NCBI GenBank assembly: GCA_024690695.1
Contig: JAILOS010000045.1
Location: forward strand, 1 to 22,274
DNA from: Oscillospiraceae bacterium
Lineage (GTDB): Bacteria > Bacillota_A > Clostridia > Oscillospirales > Oscillospiraceae
Length of the DNA stretch: 22,274 bases
Direction: 5' to 3'
Positions 1 to 8,057 of this stretch are shown piece after piece. The first letter of the stretch is position 1. Each line of letters begins with the position of its first letter. The notes under the pieces are model-generated. The model ran no database searches and was not told the DNA's origin. It worked only from the letters and a program-made list of their open reading frames with translations. A program made the translations under genes and the position numbers.

Positions 1-406
1 CCTCACCGGCTCCGACGGCGTGCTGCGCGGCGCGCCCGGCGGCCATCCGGACACGGCGGCCGGCGCGAAGTGCTGCATCATCGTCACCCCGCTGATCCGC
101 GGCCGCATGGCCACGGTCTGCGAGCATGTCGTCACCGTCACGACGCCCGGCGACTGCGTGGACGTGCTGGTCACGGACTACGGCATCGCGGTCAACCCCC
201 TGCGTCCCGACCTCATTGAGTGTCTCGACGCGGCCGGCATCAAGCACGTCCCGGTCGAGGAGCTGAAGGAAAAGGCCTACTCGCTGGTCGGCCGCCCGGA
301 CGATCTGCAGTGGGAGGACAAGGTCGTCGCCGTGCTCGAGGCGCGCGACGGCACGATCCTGGACGTTGTCCGCAAGATCAAACCGTACACCCTGGACGAA
401 GACTGA
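1..406 (+). CDS. citF: Citrate lyase alpha subunit, citrate:acetyl-ACP transferase (3' end only)
   Basis: This is the C-terminal ~134 residues of CitF; the frame is open from base 2 and the gene starts before the window. The alpha subunit moves the acyl-carrier-protein thioester from acetate to citrate before the beta subunit cleaves it to oxaloacetate and acetate. Recognisable stretches are GGHPDTAAGAK near the start, LIRGRMATVCEHV, and the tail VTDYGIAVNPLRPDL, typical of the CoA-transferase-like fold of CitF. The products of citC and citXG downstream activate this enzyme, which supports the call. The stop at 404-406 is followed by a 79-nt gap to the transporter gene. citD and citE are expected upstream but not seen. 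Confidence 0.95.
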   Translation, partial: LTGSDGVLRGAPGGHPDTAAGAKCCIIVTPLIRGRMATVCEHVVTVTTPGDCVDVLVTDYGIAVNPLRPDLIECLDAAGIKHVPVEELKEKAYSLVGRPDDLQWEDKVVAVLEARDGTILDVVRKIKPYTLDED

Positions 407-438
407 GTCTTCCGGTTTCTGTTCCGGTACTTTAAGGA

Positions 439-450
439 CAGCTTCGGCTG
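439..450 (+). other. Small UUCG-capped hairpin in the citF-transporter gap
   Basis: CAGC at 439-442 and GCTG at 447-450 flank a TTCG tetraloop. No T-tract follows, so it is not a terminator. It could protect or mark an RNA end between citF and the transporter gene, but a stem this short may be chance. Confidence 0.3.
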
Positions 451-485
451 CTCCCGAAAATTCATGAGAAAAGCGAGGGAAAAAC

Positions 486-1898
486 ATGAGTACAACCGTA
501 GTCGGCATCCTTGGCTTACTGACTATCGTAGCCATCGTTGTCACCCTGTTCAAGAGCAAGACCCAGCCGGCCATCGCCTTTATCGTCTGGCCCACCGTTC
601 TGGCTCTGATCTTGATCATCTCCGGCTGGATCACCGGCGAGAACTTCTCCGCCATGATCAAATCCGGCTTTTCCAGCACCGGCCCCACCGCAGCTCTGTT
701 CGTGTTCTCCGTTCTGTACTTCGGTATCATGACGGATGCGGGCATGTTCGACGTCATCATCAACAAACTCATGAAGCTCGTGGGCGACAGCGTGGTCGGC
801 GTTTGCGTCATGACCGCCGTTATTGCCCTGATCGGCCACCTGGACGGCGGCGGCGCCTCCACCTTCTGCATCGTCGTCCCCGCTATGCTGCCCGTTTTCA
901 AGCGCATGCACATGCGAAAGACCTCCCTGCTCCGCATCGCGGTGCTGGCGATGGGCGTTCTGAACCTGATGCCCTGGGCCGGCCCCACCATGCGTGCCGC
1001 CTCCGTTCTGGGCATTGAAGCAGGCAGCCTGTGGCAGACCATCCTGCCCATCCAGATCTTCGGTATCGTCCTGGCTCTGGCCCATGCCGTGTTCACCGGC
1101 TTCCAGGAAAAGAAGCGCGGCGCCGGTCTGCACGGCAAGCTGGCCGAGATCGAGGGCGACGTCGAGCTTGAAGAGACGGCCGAGACCGCCGAGAACGAGC
1201 TTGCCCGTCCGAAGCTCTTTCTCTTCAACATTCTGCTGACCATCGGCGTCATCTTCCTGCTGATCTGGGGCGACGGCTTTGATCTGCCCACCTACTTCCC
1301 GTTCATGGTCGGCTGTGCGATCGCGCTCTTCGTCAACTACGGCTTCACCGCCAAGATGCACAAGAAGATCATCAACCTCCACGCGGGTCCCGCTCTGATG
1401 ATGTGCTCCACGCTGATGGGCGCCGCGGTGCTGATGGGCGTTCTGACCTCCAGCATCGGCGCCGACGGCAAGGTCATTTCCGCCAAGGTGATGGAGCTGC
1501 CCGAGGACGCCATTCCGTCCGTGGTGCGCTGCCTCGCCGGTCTGGTCTCCGGCGTTCTGCCCGCCTTCCTGGGTCAGAACCTGCCGCTGGTCATCGGCTT
1601 CCTGTCCGTGCCGCTGGCGCTGGCCTTCGACACCGACAGCTACTTCTACGGCCTGATGCCGGTCATCATCGGCATCGGTCAGGCCTTCGGCGTCGAGGCG
1701 CTGCCCATCGCCGTGGCCATGGTCGTCTGCCGCAACTGCGCCACCTTCATCAGCCCGATGGTACCCGCGACGCTGCTCGGCACCGGCCTTGCCGAGGTGG
1801 ATATCAAAGACCACATCAAGAACAGCTTCTTCTACGTGTGGATCTTCTCTATCCTCTGCATGCTCTTCGCCGTCCTCATCGGGATCATGCCCATCTAA
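486..1898 (+). CDS. CitMHS-family citrate transporter
   Basis: A 470-residue polytopic membrane protein, probably 11-12 helices, of the CitMHS family, which imports citrate complexed with a divalent metal in symport with protons. Family features seen: YFGIMTDAGMFD near residues 79-90, an acidic glycine-rich motif HLDGGGAST near 119-127 (compare LDGDGTTT of Bacillus CitM), and PWAGPTMRAAS near 160-170 (compare PWGGPTPRAAS). A charged cytoplasmic loop (about 200-240, many Glu) splits the two halves, as usual. Length is normal. The ATG is preceded by GCGAGGG with a 6-nt spacer, a moderate ribosome binding site. It lies between citF and citC, so citrate is the likely substrate. Metal preference cannot be read from the sequence. 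Confidence 0.88.
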   Translation: MSTTVVGILGLLTIVAIVVTLFKSKTQPAIAFIVWPTVLALILIISGWITGENFSAMIKSGFSSTGPTAALFVFSVLYFGIMTDAGMFDVIINKLMKLVGDSVVGVCVMTAVIALIGHLDGGGASTFCIVVPAMLPVFKRMHMRKTSLLRIAVLAMGVLNLMPWAGPTMRAASVLGIEAGSLWQTILPIQIFGIVLALAHAVFTGFQEKKRGAGLHGKLAEIEGDVELEETAETAENELARPKLFLFNILLTIGVIFLLIWGDGFDLPTYFPFMVGCAIALFVNYGFTAKMHKKIINLHAGPALMMCSTLMGAAVLMGVLTSSIGADGKVISAKVMELPEDAIPSVVRCLAGLVSGVLPAFLGQNLPLVIGFLSVPLALAFDTDSYFYGLMPVIIGIGQAFGVEALPIAVAMVVCRNCATFISPMVPATLLGTGLAEVDIKDHIKNSFFYVWIFSILCMLFAVLIGIMPI

Positions 1899-1926
1899 TC
1901 ATCCGCACATCCGAACCACACTATCC

Positions 1927-1961
1927 GATCCCCCTGGTCTCGCCATCAGGGGGATCCTTTT
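1927..1961 (+). terminator. Terminator-like hairpin between the transporter gene and citC
   Basis: GATCCCCCTG (1927-1936) pairs perfectly with CAGGGGGATC (1947-1956) across a 10-nt loop, followed by CTTTT. This looks like an intrinsic terminator inside the operon. The citC ribosome binding site follows at once, and I see no clear promoter after the hairpin. It may therefore act as a partial terminator or as an RNA-stability element that lowers citC-citXG expression relative to the transporter. Confidence 0.65.
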
Positions 1962-1978
1962 GAAAGAAGGAAAGCAAC

Positions 1979-3016
1979 ATGGCTTCACTCGGAGAGATCT
2001 TCCCGCGGGACGCCCGCACGCAGGCGATGATGGACGAGCTGCTGCGCGCCGAGGGCATCCGCCGGGACAAAAATCTGGATTACAGCTGCGGCGTCTTCGA
2101 CGAGGACGGCGCGCTGATCGCTGTGGGCAGCAGCTATAAAAATACGCTGCGCTGTCTGGCCGTGTCCTCCGAGCACCGCGGCGAGGGTCTGATGAACCAG
2201 GTGGTGAGCCATTTGCTGGAAAAGCAGATGGAGCGGGGCAACGGCCACGTCTTTCTCTACACCAAGGCGAAAAACGACCGGATCTTCCGGGATCTGGGCT
2301 TCTACGAGATCGCCCGGGTGGAGGGCGAGCTGGTGTTTATGGAAAACAGGCGCGACGGCTTCCCGCGCTATCTGAAAAGCCTGGAAAAGACGCGGCGCGA
2401 GGGGAAAAGCGCGGCTGTGGTGATGAACGCCAACCCCTTCACGCGCGGCCACCGCTTTCTGATCGAGCGGGCCGCCGCGGAAAACGACTGGCTGCACCTG
2501 TTTCTGCTCAGCGAGGAGGCGGGGCCGATCCCCTTCGCGGTGCGCAGGCAGCTGGTGCGGGAGGGGATCGCCGATCTGAAAAACGTGATCCTGCACGACT
2601 CCGGGCCCTATATCATCTCCTCCGCCACCTTCCCCAGCTATTTCCTGCGGGACGAGGACGCGGCGATCCTCGCGCATGCGAAGCTTGACCTGGCCGTGTT
2701 CGGGAAGATCGCCTCGGCGCTGGGCGTCACGGCGCGTTATGCCGGAGAAGAGAAAAGCAGCCATGTGACGTCGCTCTACAACGAGACCATGGCCGCCGAG
2801 CTGCCGAAGCTGGGCGTGGACTTTTGCATGATCCCCCGGCTTGAGCTCCGCGGCGAGATCGTCAGCGCCAGCTCCGTGCGGCAGGCGATCCACGACGGGC
2901 AGCTCGAAAAAGCCGCCTTCATGCTGCCCGAGAGCAGTCTGCGGTACTTTGAAAGCGCGGAGGCAGGGCCGGTTGTCAAAGCCATCCGCGCGATGGACGA
3001 GGCGAGGCACTACTGA
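1979..3016 (+). CDS. citC: [Citrate (pro-3S)-lyase] ligase
   Basis: CitC activates citrate lyase by ATP-dependent acetylation of the thiol of the prosthetic group on the acyl carrier protein (CitD). At 345 residues it has the usual length. Residues ~1-125 form a GNAT-like domain (LAVSSEHRGEGLMN near 60-73). Residues ~143-345 form the nucleotidyltransferase domain with NPFTRGHRF at 152-160, the T-x-G-H nucleotide-binding signature, and VSASSVRQAI near 292-301, equivalent to the ISxSxVR motif. The ATG has AAGGAAA about 5 nt upstream. The stop codon TGA (3014-3016) overlaps the first base of the citXG ATG, implying translational coupling. Confidence 0.95.
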   Translation: MASLGEIFPRDARTQAMMDELLRAEGIRRDKNLDYSCGVFDEDGALIAVGSSYKNTLRCLAVSSEHRGEGLMNQVVSHLLEKQMERGNGHVFLYTKAKNDRIFRDLGFYEIARVEGELVFMENRRDGFPRYLKSLEKTRREGKSAAVVMNANPFTRGHRFLIERAAAENDWLHLFLLSEEAGPIPFAVRRQLVREGIADLKNVILHDSGPYIISSATFPSYFLRDEDAAILAHAKLDLAVFGKIASALGVTARYAGEEKSSHVTSLYNETMAAELPKLGVDFCMIPRLELRGEIVSASSVRQAIHDGQLEKAAFMLPESSLRYFESAEAGPVVKAIRAMDEARHY

Positions 3017-4374
3017 TGAGAGAAGTGACTTTGCAGGAGGTGCTGGAGGCCCGGGAGCGCCGGGCCGAAGCGCAGCGGCAGCTTTTGAAGCAGCTTGCCC
3101 GCCCGCTGATCTCCTTTACCATGAACATCCCCGGTCCCGTCAAAAACAGCCCGCTGATCCGCCGCGCCTTCAGCGAGGGCCTGCGGATGCTGGATGATGC
3201 GCTCGGCGAGGCAGGCGTTGTCTGCGTCTCCCGCCAGCTCACGCACGCCGACACGGGAAACGAGTTTCTCTGCACCGTCAAGGCGTCTGCCGCGGCGGTC
3301 AAGGAGATCTGCACGCGGATCGAGGACGGCAGCCCGATGGGCCGCCTGTTCGACATGGACGTGATCGGCCTCGACGGGCAAAAGCTCGCCCGGGAAGAAG
3401 AACGCCGCTGCCTGGTCTGCGGCGCGGTCGGGCGCGGCTGCGCCTCGCGCCGTCTGCACAGTCTGGAAGAGCTGAACGCCGCCGTGACGAGCCTGCTGCG
3501 CGAGGGACTTCTCGCCGCGGACGCGGAGCGCGTGGACGCGACGGTCACGCACGCGCTGCTCGAGGAGGTCGCGACGACGCCGAAGCCCGGTCTGGTGGAC
3601 CGGAACAACAACGGCGCCCACCTGGACATGACGCTCTTGTCCTTTCAGATGAGCGCCTCGGCGCTCCGGGGCTACTGGAAGGACTGCTTCCTTGCCGGCG
3701 CGGAGACGGCGGAGCTTCCGGCGCGGGAGGCCTTCACCCGCATGCGCGCGCTGGGGATGGAGGCGGAGCGGAAGATGCTTGCCGCCACGCGGGGCGTCAA
3801 TACCCACAAGGGCGCGATCTTCACGCTCGGCACGATCTGCGGCGCGATCGGCCGCCTCTGGCAGCCGGAGGCGCCCTGCGGCGAGCCCGAGCGCATCGCC
3901 GAAGCCTGCGCCGCGCTCTGCGCGGACGCCGTCGAGGCGGATTTCACCCTTCTGGAAAAAGGCAAAACGGCGCGCACGGCGGGGGAGCGGCTGTATCTGC
4001 ACAGCGGCCTGCGCGGGATCCGGGGCGAGGTCGCGGCGGGCCTGCCCGCCGTGCGGGAGACCGGGCTGCCGATCCTGGACGCCTGCCTCGACGAGGGCAT
4101 GAGCCGCAACGACGCGGGCGTGATCACGCTTTTGTATCTGATCGCCCGGGGCGAAGACACCAATATGATCAAGCGCGGAGGGCTTGCGCTGGCCCGGGAG
4201 ATGAGCTCCCATCTGAGGGACGAGCTGCGGAAAAACGTCCTCCCGACGATGGAGCGCGTCCGACAGCTCGACGAGATTTTTATACGCAGAAATCTCTCCC
4301 CGGGCGGCTGCGCCGATCTGCTGGCAGTCAGCTATTTTTTGCATGACTGGAAACAACAAACCCAATCGTTATGA
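3016..4374 (+). CDS. citXG: Fused CitX-CitG: citrate lyase prosthetic group synthesis and transfer
   Basis: A bifunctional 452-residue protein. Residues ~1-165 match CitX (apo-citrate lyase phosphoribosyl-dephospho-CoA transferase): FTMNIPGPVKNSP near 34-46 and GRLFDMDVIG at 109-118. Residues ~172-452 match CitG (triphosphoribosyl-dephospho-CoA synthase): TPKPGLVDRNNNGAH at 188-202 and GVNTHKGAIF at 260-269. CitG condenses ATP with dephospho-CoA; CitX attaches the product to a serine of CitD. Fused CitXG proteins are known in other bacteria, for example Haemophilus. CitX carries a C-x2-C pair (132, 135), which may be incidental. The ATG overlaps the citC stop by one base, and the 3' end overlaps the next open frame by 32 nt. 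Confidence 0.93.
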   Translation: MREVTLQEVLEARERRAEAQRQLLKQLARPLISFTMNIPGPVKNSPLIRRAFSEGLRMLDDALGEAGVVCVSRQLTHADTGNEFLCTVKASAAAVKEICTRIEDGSPMGRLFDMDVIGLDGQKLAREEERRCLVCGAVGRGCASRRLHSLEELNAAVTSLLREGLLAADAERVDATVTHALLEEVATTPKPGLVDRNNNGAHLDMTLLSFQMSASALRGYWKDCFLAGAETAELPAREAFTRMRALGMEAERKMLAATRGVNTHKGAIFTLGTICGAIGRLWQPEAPCGEPERIAEACAALCADAVEADFTLLEKGKTARTAGERLYLHSGLRGIRGEVAAGLPAVRETGLPILDACLDEGMSRNDAGVITLLYLIARGEDTNMIKRGGLALAREMSSHLRDELRKNVLPTMERVRQLDEIFIRRNLSPGGCADLLAVSYFLHDWKQQTQSL

Positions 4375-4828
4375 AGAAGCCACGAGAAAAACAAAAATCG
4401 TCTGCACGATCGGACCCTCGAGCGAGAAGCCGGAGGTCTACCGGGAGATGCGCCTCAACGGGCTGAACGTGGCCCGGCTGAGCTTATCAGACGCCGCCTG
4501 CACGATGGCCGTCGACCTTGGAGCCAGGGCGATCGTCGTCACCTCACTCAGCGGCCTGACCGTGCGCACGGTCTCGCGCTTCCGCGCGCCGATCACGATT
4601 CTGGGCCTCGCCACCGGCAAACGGGCCTGGTACAAGCTGGCGCTGAGCTGGGGCGTGGTGCCGCTGCTGACCGAGCAGTTCCCGAACATGGAGGTGCTGT
4701 ATTACTACGCCCTCAGAGCGGCGCGCGAGGCGCTGCCTCTGGATCCCGGCGACACCGTGGTCGTGGCCGGCGGCAACACCAGCGGCGAGAGCGGCAGCAC
4801 AAACGTCATCCGCATTGAGAGGGTGTAA
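4343..4828 (+). CDS. Pyruvate kinase remnant or mini-protein: N-terminal strand joined to C-terminal domain
   Basis: The first ~48 residues match the pyruvate kinase N-terminus (KTKIVCTIGPSS at 16-27, GLNVARLS at 40-47). The chain then jumps directly to the end of the A domain and the C-terminal domain (DAACTMAVDLGARAIVV from 50, then a GxxSGxSGxTN-like tail near 149-156). About 300 or more residues are missing in frame: the whole B domain and the catalytic core with its Lys, the Mg-binding Glu/Asp motif and the K+ site. The junction is near nt 4478-4492. It cannot be an active pyruvate kinase. The frame has no stop or frameshift, so it may be a pseudogene caught early or a retained allosteric-domain protein. 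The ATG lies inside citXG with no clear ribosome binding site, so translation would rely on coupling to citXG. Confidence 0.75.
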   Translation: MTGNNKPNRYEEATRKTKIVCTIGPSSEKPEVYREMRLNGLNVARLSLSDAACTMAVDLGARAIVVTSLSGLTVRTVSRFRAPITILGLATGKRAWYKLALSWGVVPLLTEQFPNMEVLYYYALRAAREALPLDPGDTVVVAGGNTSGESGSTNVIRIERV

Positions 4829-4942
4829 ATCCTGCGGGGGAGACACCCCTGCCCGCCTGAAAGACCGAAGCGGCCGTAAGAAAGGGAAGAGGGCATGGCC
4901 GGATCGCCCCGGCAGGACAGGCGACGGCGAGTGTGCGTAAGG

Positions 4943-4975
4943 AAAAGACAGGGAGCGTTCGGCTCCCTGCCTTTT
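4943..4975 (+). terminator. Intrinsic terminator of the citrate operon
   Basis: CAGGGAGC (4949-4956) pairs with GCTCCCTG (4962-4969) around a 5-nt loop, extended past one mismatch by AAAAG (4943-4947) with CTTTT (4971-4975). The A-tract and T-tract make it nearly symmetric, so it may also stop antisense transcription. It is 120 nt after the last cit-operon frame. Confidence 0.85.
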
Positions 4976-5085
4976 CATCCCTCCGGCAGCCCGGGATACG
5001 GATCTGCCGCTCTTTCCGATCCGCCGGAGCATGCCGCGGATCGTCTGCGGGAAGCTTGCCGGACGAGGTCGGAATATCGGCGCGT

Positions 5086-5112
5086 TTGTCAGGCTGCACA
5101 AGTTGTGATAAT
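5086..5112 (+). promoter_or_regulatory. Candidate lctP promoter P1 with overlapping palindrome
   Basis: TTGTCA (5086-5091) and GATAAT (5107-5112) are each 5/6 matches to the sigma-70 -35 and -10 boxes. The 15-nt spacer is short, but TG at 5104-5105 or 5106-5107 may help. A perfect arm palindrome, CACAA-G-TTGTG (5097-5107), lies between the boxes and touches the -10, where a repressor such as a GntR-type lactate regulator could act. No regulator gene is in the window, so the operator role is inference. Confidence 0.45.
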
Positions 5113-5140
5113 CTTAACGCACACTTCTCGTTGAATGTGA

Positions 5141-5169
5141 TTGTAAATACTCCGCCCGTATGGTATCCT
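5141..5169 (+). promoter_or_regulatory. Candidate lctP promoter P2
   Basis: TTGTAA (5141-5146) and TATCCT (5164-5169) are separated by 17 nt. Each matches the sigma-70 consensus at 4/6. It lies about 60 nt before the lctP start in the most AT-rich stretch of the area. P1 and P2 are alternatives or tandem promoters; sequence alone does not decide. Confidence 0.4.
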
Positions 5170-5231
5170 TTGTACAGGACCGGCTTGAAATCCCGCTTTT
5201 TTGGCAAAAAACAGAAAAAGGAGAATGCCGC

Positions 5232-6920
5232 ATGACCGCGCTGATCGCATCCGTCCCCATTCTGCTCGTCATCGTTCTGATGATCGCCTTCAATAAGCCC
5301 GCGAAGATCGCACTGCCCATCGGATGGGCCGTTGCGCTCCTCATCGCACTGCTCTACTGGAAACAGGACTTCACCACCGCGGCCGCCTGGGCGCTCGACG
5401 GCTTCCTGGAGGCTATCGGCACCCTCGTGATCATCTTCGGCGCCATCCTCATCATGAACACGCTCAAGCACTCCGGCGCCGTCACCGCCATTCAGCGCGT
5501 GTTCAACAACGTCAACCCCGACCGCCGCATTCAGGCGATCATCGTCGGCTTCGTTTTCGGCGCCTTCATCGAGGGCGCGGCCGGCTTCGGCACCCCCGCC
5601 GCACTGGCGGCTCCGCTGCTGATCAGCCTCGGCTTCCCGCCGCTGTGCGCCGCCATCGTCGCGCTGATCTACAACAGCGTCCCGGTGGTTTACGGCGCCG
5701 TCGGCACGCCGACGAACACCGCGGCGACCATCGTTTCTCAGTCCGTCACCGAGCTGGGCGGCAGCGCCGAGGCCTACACGATGGCGCTGACAAAGTATTC
5801 GGCCATCAGCCAGGCCACCTGTGCGCTGTTCGTCGTGTTCTGCGGCGTCTTCGTCATGTGCCGGCTGTTCGGCAAGAAGAAATCCGGCCGGGAAGCTTTC
5901 GCGGCGCTGCCCTTTGCGCTCTTTACCGCCATCGTGTTCGACGCGTTCTTCCTGCTGATGGCCTTCGTCTTCGGGCCGGAGTTCCCGTCTCTCGTCGGCG
6001 CGATCCTGACGCTGTTCGTCGTCATTTTCGCCGCGAAGAAGGGCTTCCTTTGCCCGAAGGAGGTCTGGGATTTCGAGCCGCGTGAGAACTGGCACAGCGA
6101 TTGGCTGTCGAAGCAGGAGGTCAAGCGGGACGTGGACAACGGCATGTCCGCCGTCCTGGCCTGGATCCCCTACGTGCTGATCGCGCTGATTCTCGTCGCC
6201 ACCCGCCTCAACTGGTTCGGCCTCAAGACCCTGCTGACCGGCGACGCCTTCAAGGTCGGCATCAGCGGCATCCTCGGCAGAGAGGAGGTCAAGTGGGCCT
6301 GGAACTGGGGCTGGAACCCCGGGATCTTCCCCTTCATTCTGGTTTGTATCCTCACCTTCTTCCTGCACAAAATGCCCTGGCAGAAGGTCAAGGAATCCAT
6401 CGCCGACACCGGCAAGCAGTGCCTCGGCGCGGCTATCGCCCTGTTCTTCGGCGTCTCGATGGTCTATATCTACCGCAACACCGGCATTAACGCCGCTGAA
6501 GTGATGGGCGGCAAGTCCATGCTCTTCGTCATGGCAGAGGCGCTGGCCAACGTCTTCAAGGGCGCCTACATCATCATCGCGCCGGTCATCGGCGTGCTCG
6601 GCGCCTTCATGTCCGGCTCCAACACCGTGTCCAACACGCTGTTCGCCGGCCTCCAGTTCCAGACCGCAACGCTGGTGCACATGAGCCCGGTGCTGATCGT
6701 CGCCCTGCAAAACATCGGCGGCGCCGCCGGCAACATGATCTGCGTCAACAACGTCGTGGCGGCCTGCGCCACCACCGGCACGATGGGCAACGAGGGCAAG
6801 ATCATCAAGACCAACGCCCTGCCCTGCCTGATCTACTGCCTGATCTCCATCCTCGTCCTCGGCGGACTGATCGTTCTCGGCGTCGACCCGCTCGGCCTCG
6901 CGGCCGCTGCGGGCGGCTGA
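5232..6920 (+). CDS. lctP: L-lactate permease family transporter
   Basis: A 562-residue integral membrane protein of the LctP/LldP family, which imports lactate (and in some members glycolate) with protons. The signature [17 protein letters not shown] lies at ~106-122, and the C-terminal half has [17 protein letters not shown] near 457-473, the repeat-related conserved motif. Predicted helices run nearly end to end, with a charged loop near 285-305. I start at the ATG at 5232 because AAGGAG lies 8 nt upstream; an in-frame ATG at 5160 has no ribosome binding site, overlaps promoter P2 and adds a non-hydrophobic leader. It is the first gene of the lactate operon. Confidence 0.93.
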   Translation: MTALIASVPILLVIVLMIAFNKPAKIALPIGWAVALLIALLYWKQDFTTAAAWALDGFLEAIGTLVIIFGAILIMNTLKHSGAVTAIQRVFNNVNPDRRIQAIIVGFVFGAFIEGAAGFGTPAALAAPLLISLGFPPLCAAIVALIYNSVPVVYGAVGTPTNTAATIVSQSVTELGGSAEAYTMALTKYSAISQATCALFVVFCGVFVMCRLFGKKKSGREAFAALPFALFTAIVFDAFFLLMAFVFGPEFPSLVGAILTLFVVIFAAKKGFLCPKEVWDFEPRENWHSDWLSKQEVKRDVDNGMSAVLAWIPYVLIALILVATRLNWFGLKTLLTGDAFKVGISGILGREEVKWAWNWGWNPGIFPFILVCILTFFLHKMPWQKVKESIADTGKQCLGAAIALFFGVSMVYIYRNTGINAAEVMGGKSMLFVMAEALANVFKGAYIIIAPVIGVLGAFMSGSNTVSNTLFAGLQFQTATLVHMSPVLIVALQNIGGAAGNMICVNNVVAACATTGTMGNEGKIIKTNALPCLIYCLISILVLGGLIVLGVDPLGLAAAAGG

Positions 6921-6985
6921 TCCCCCCGCGGAATAAACCACAGGGTAGAAATTCAAAATTCATAACGATATTGGAGGTACAAGCG

Positions 6986-8044
6986 ATGATCCATCTCTCT
7001 TACGAGCAGGAACTGACCCTGATCAAGCGCCTGGTCATGGCGCAGGGCGTTTCCGAAAGCGACGCCGCCTCGCTGGCCGCCGTCGTCAGACACTCCGACT
7101 TCACCGGAACCTATTCCCACGGCCTGTCCCGCCTGTGCATCTACCTGCGGCAGTATATGGCCGGCGCTCTGGTGGCGAAGCCCGATTTCCGCTGCGTGAA
7201 GGACGCGGACGCCTCCCTCACCTTCGACTGCGGCGGCGGCTCCGGCATCGTGGCCGTCAACAGCGTGTACGACGCGGTGCTCGAGCGCGCCCGCAAGTAC
7301 GGCGTGGCCGCCGGCGTGGCCCGCAACAGCGCGAACATCGGCTGCGGCGGCTACTACGGCCACCGCATGGCGGAGGACAACGTGATCGGCATCGTCGTCA
7401 GCAACACCTATCCCTGCATGGCGCCCTACGGCGGCGCGGACCGCCTGATCGGCACGAACCCCATCATCCTCGGCTGCCCCACGACGAATCCGAACCGCCC
7501 GATCGTCATCGACGTGTCCACCAGCGGCGTCGCCATCGGCAAGGTGCAGGCCTACCGCCGCGAGAACAAGCCGATCCCCGCGGACTGGGCCAACGACTAC
7601 GACGGCAACCCGACCACCGATCCGCACGTCGCGTACTGCGTGCGCCCGATGGGCGGCCACAAGGGCTACGGCCTCGCCGTGTTCGTGGATATGTTCGGCG
7701 GCGTCCTGTCCGACGCGCTCACGAGCCCGGAGATCCCCTTCGTGGAGGATATGCGTCCCGAGGAGACCGGCTTTGCCGTGATCCTGCTGGATATCGCGCA
7801 CTTCATCGACGTCGAGCGCTTCAAGGAGCACGCCTCGCTCTACGCGAGCCTGCTCAAGAACAGCCGCACCGCCACCGGCGTGAAGGAGATCTTCATGCCC
7901 GGCGAGATCGAGGCGCGCCTGATCGAGGAGCGGAAGGTCACCGGCATCGATTTCTCCGACGCGCTCGAGGCCGAGCTGGCCGAGCTGGCGCGCAAGAGCG
8001 GCATCCTCGGCGAGGACGGCAAGCTGGCCGATCTGCTCGCCTGA
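6986..8044 (+). CDS. Ldh2-family malate/lactate-type dehydrogenase
   Basis: A 352-residue NAD(P)-dependent 2-hydroxyacid dehydrogenase of the Ldh2/YlbC superfamily, which includes malate, L-lactate, sulfolactate (ComC) and ureidoglycolate (AllD) dehydrogenases. Seen: the S-H-G motif at 44-46, IGTNPIILGCPT, DVSTSGVAIGKV, and GGHKGYGLAVFVDMFGGVL. The second family histidine, in the S-N-H-F/Y-G motif, is replaced: here the stretch is S-A-N-I-G (115-119), with Asn117 at that site. Substrate therefore cannot be assigned confidently. GGAGG at 6973-6977 is 8 nt before the ATG at 6986 and decides the start over an upstream TTG at 6971. It sits between lctP and the FAD-type lactate dehydrogenase gene, so a 2-hydroxyacid substrate is likely. 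Confidence 0.87.
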   Translation: MIHLSYEQELTLIKRLVMAQGVSESDAASLAAVVRHSDFTGTYSHGLSRLCIYLRQYMAGALVAKPDFRCVKDADASLTFDCGGGSGIVAVNSVYDAVLERARKYGVAAGVARNSANIGCGGYYGHRMAEDNVIGIVVSNTYPCMAPYGGADRLIGTNPIILGCPTTNPNRPIVIDVSTSGVAIGKVQAYRRENKPIPADWANDYDGNPTTDPHVAYCVRPMGGHKGYGLAVFVDMFGGVLSDALTSPEIPFVEDMRPEETGFAVILLDIAHFIDVERFKEHASLYASLLKNSRTATGVKEIFMPGEIEARLIEERKVTGIDFSDALEAELAELARKSGILGEDGKLADLLA

Positions 8045-8057
8045 CCGAAATCACCGT

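Larger units (their letters stand above)
4829..5231. other. 403-bp intergenic region between the cit and lct operons
   Basis: I find no convincing gene. It holds the cit terminator (4943-4975), an inverted-repeat block (4981-5042) and the lctP promoter region (5086-5169). In the repeat block, CTCCGG (4981-4986) can pair with CCGGAG (5024-5029), enclosing CGGATC (4999-5004) with GATCCG (5018-5023). A second CGGATC at 5037-5042 could pair with the same GATCCG, so two alternative stems are possible. Short open frames here look like chance in GC-rich DNA and lack ribosome binding sites. Confidence 0.6.

Noticed and set aside
3010..4365. 451-codon minus-strand frame opposite citXG
   Set aside because: Same extent as citXG and biased composition; the citX and citG motifs on the plus strand are decisive.
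4829..4942. Possible riboswitch (cobalamin-like) after the cit operon
   Set aside because: No match to conserved boxes could be found, and it precedes a terminator rather than a gene start.
5160..5231. Upstream ATG extension of lctP
   Set aside because: No ribosome binding site and it overlaps a promoter candidate; AAGGAG sits at the 5232 ATG.
4895..5235. Two short plus-strand open frames in the cit-lct gap
   Set aside because: They run through the terminator and promoters, lack ribosome binding sites and show no protein-like pattern.
4806..6956. 716-codon open frame on the minus strand opposite lctP
   Set aside because: Composition is Asp/Glu/Gln/His-rich shadow translation of a membrane protein gene; no domain, and lctP on the other strand is clear.
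6971..6985. TTG start for the Ldh2-like gene
   Set aside because: The ribosome binding site GGAGG lies inside this extension; ATG at 6986 is correctly spaced.
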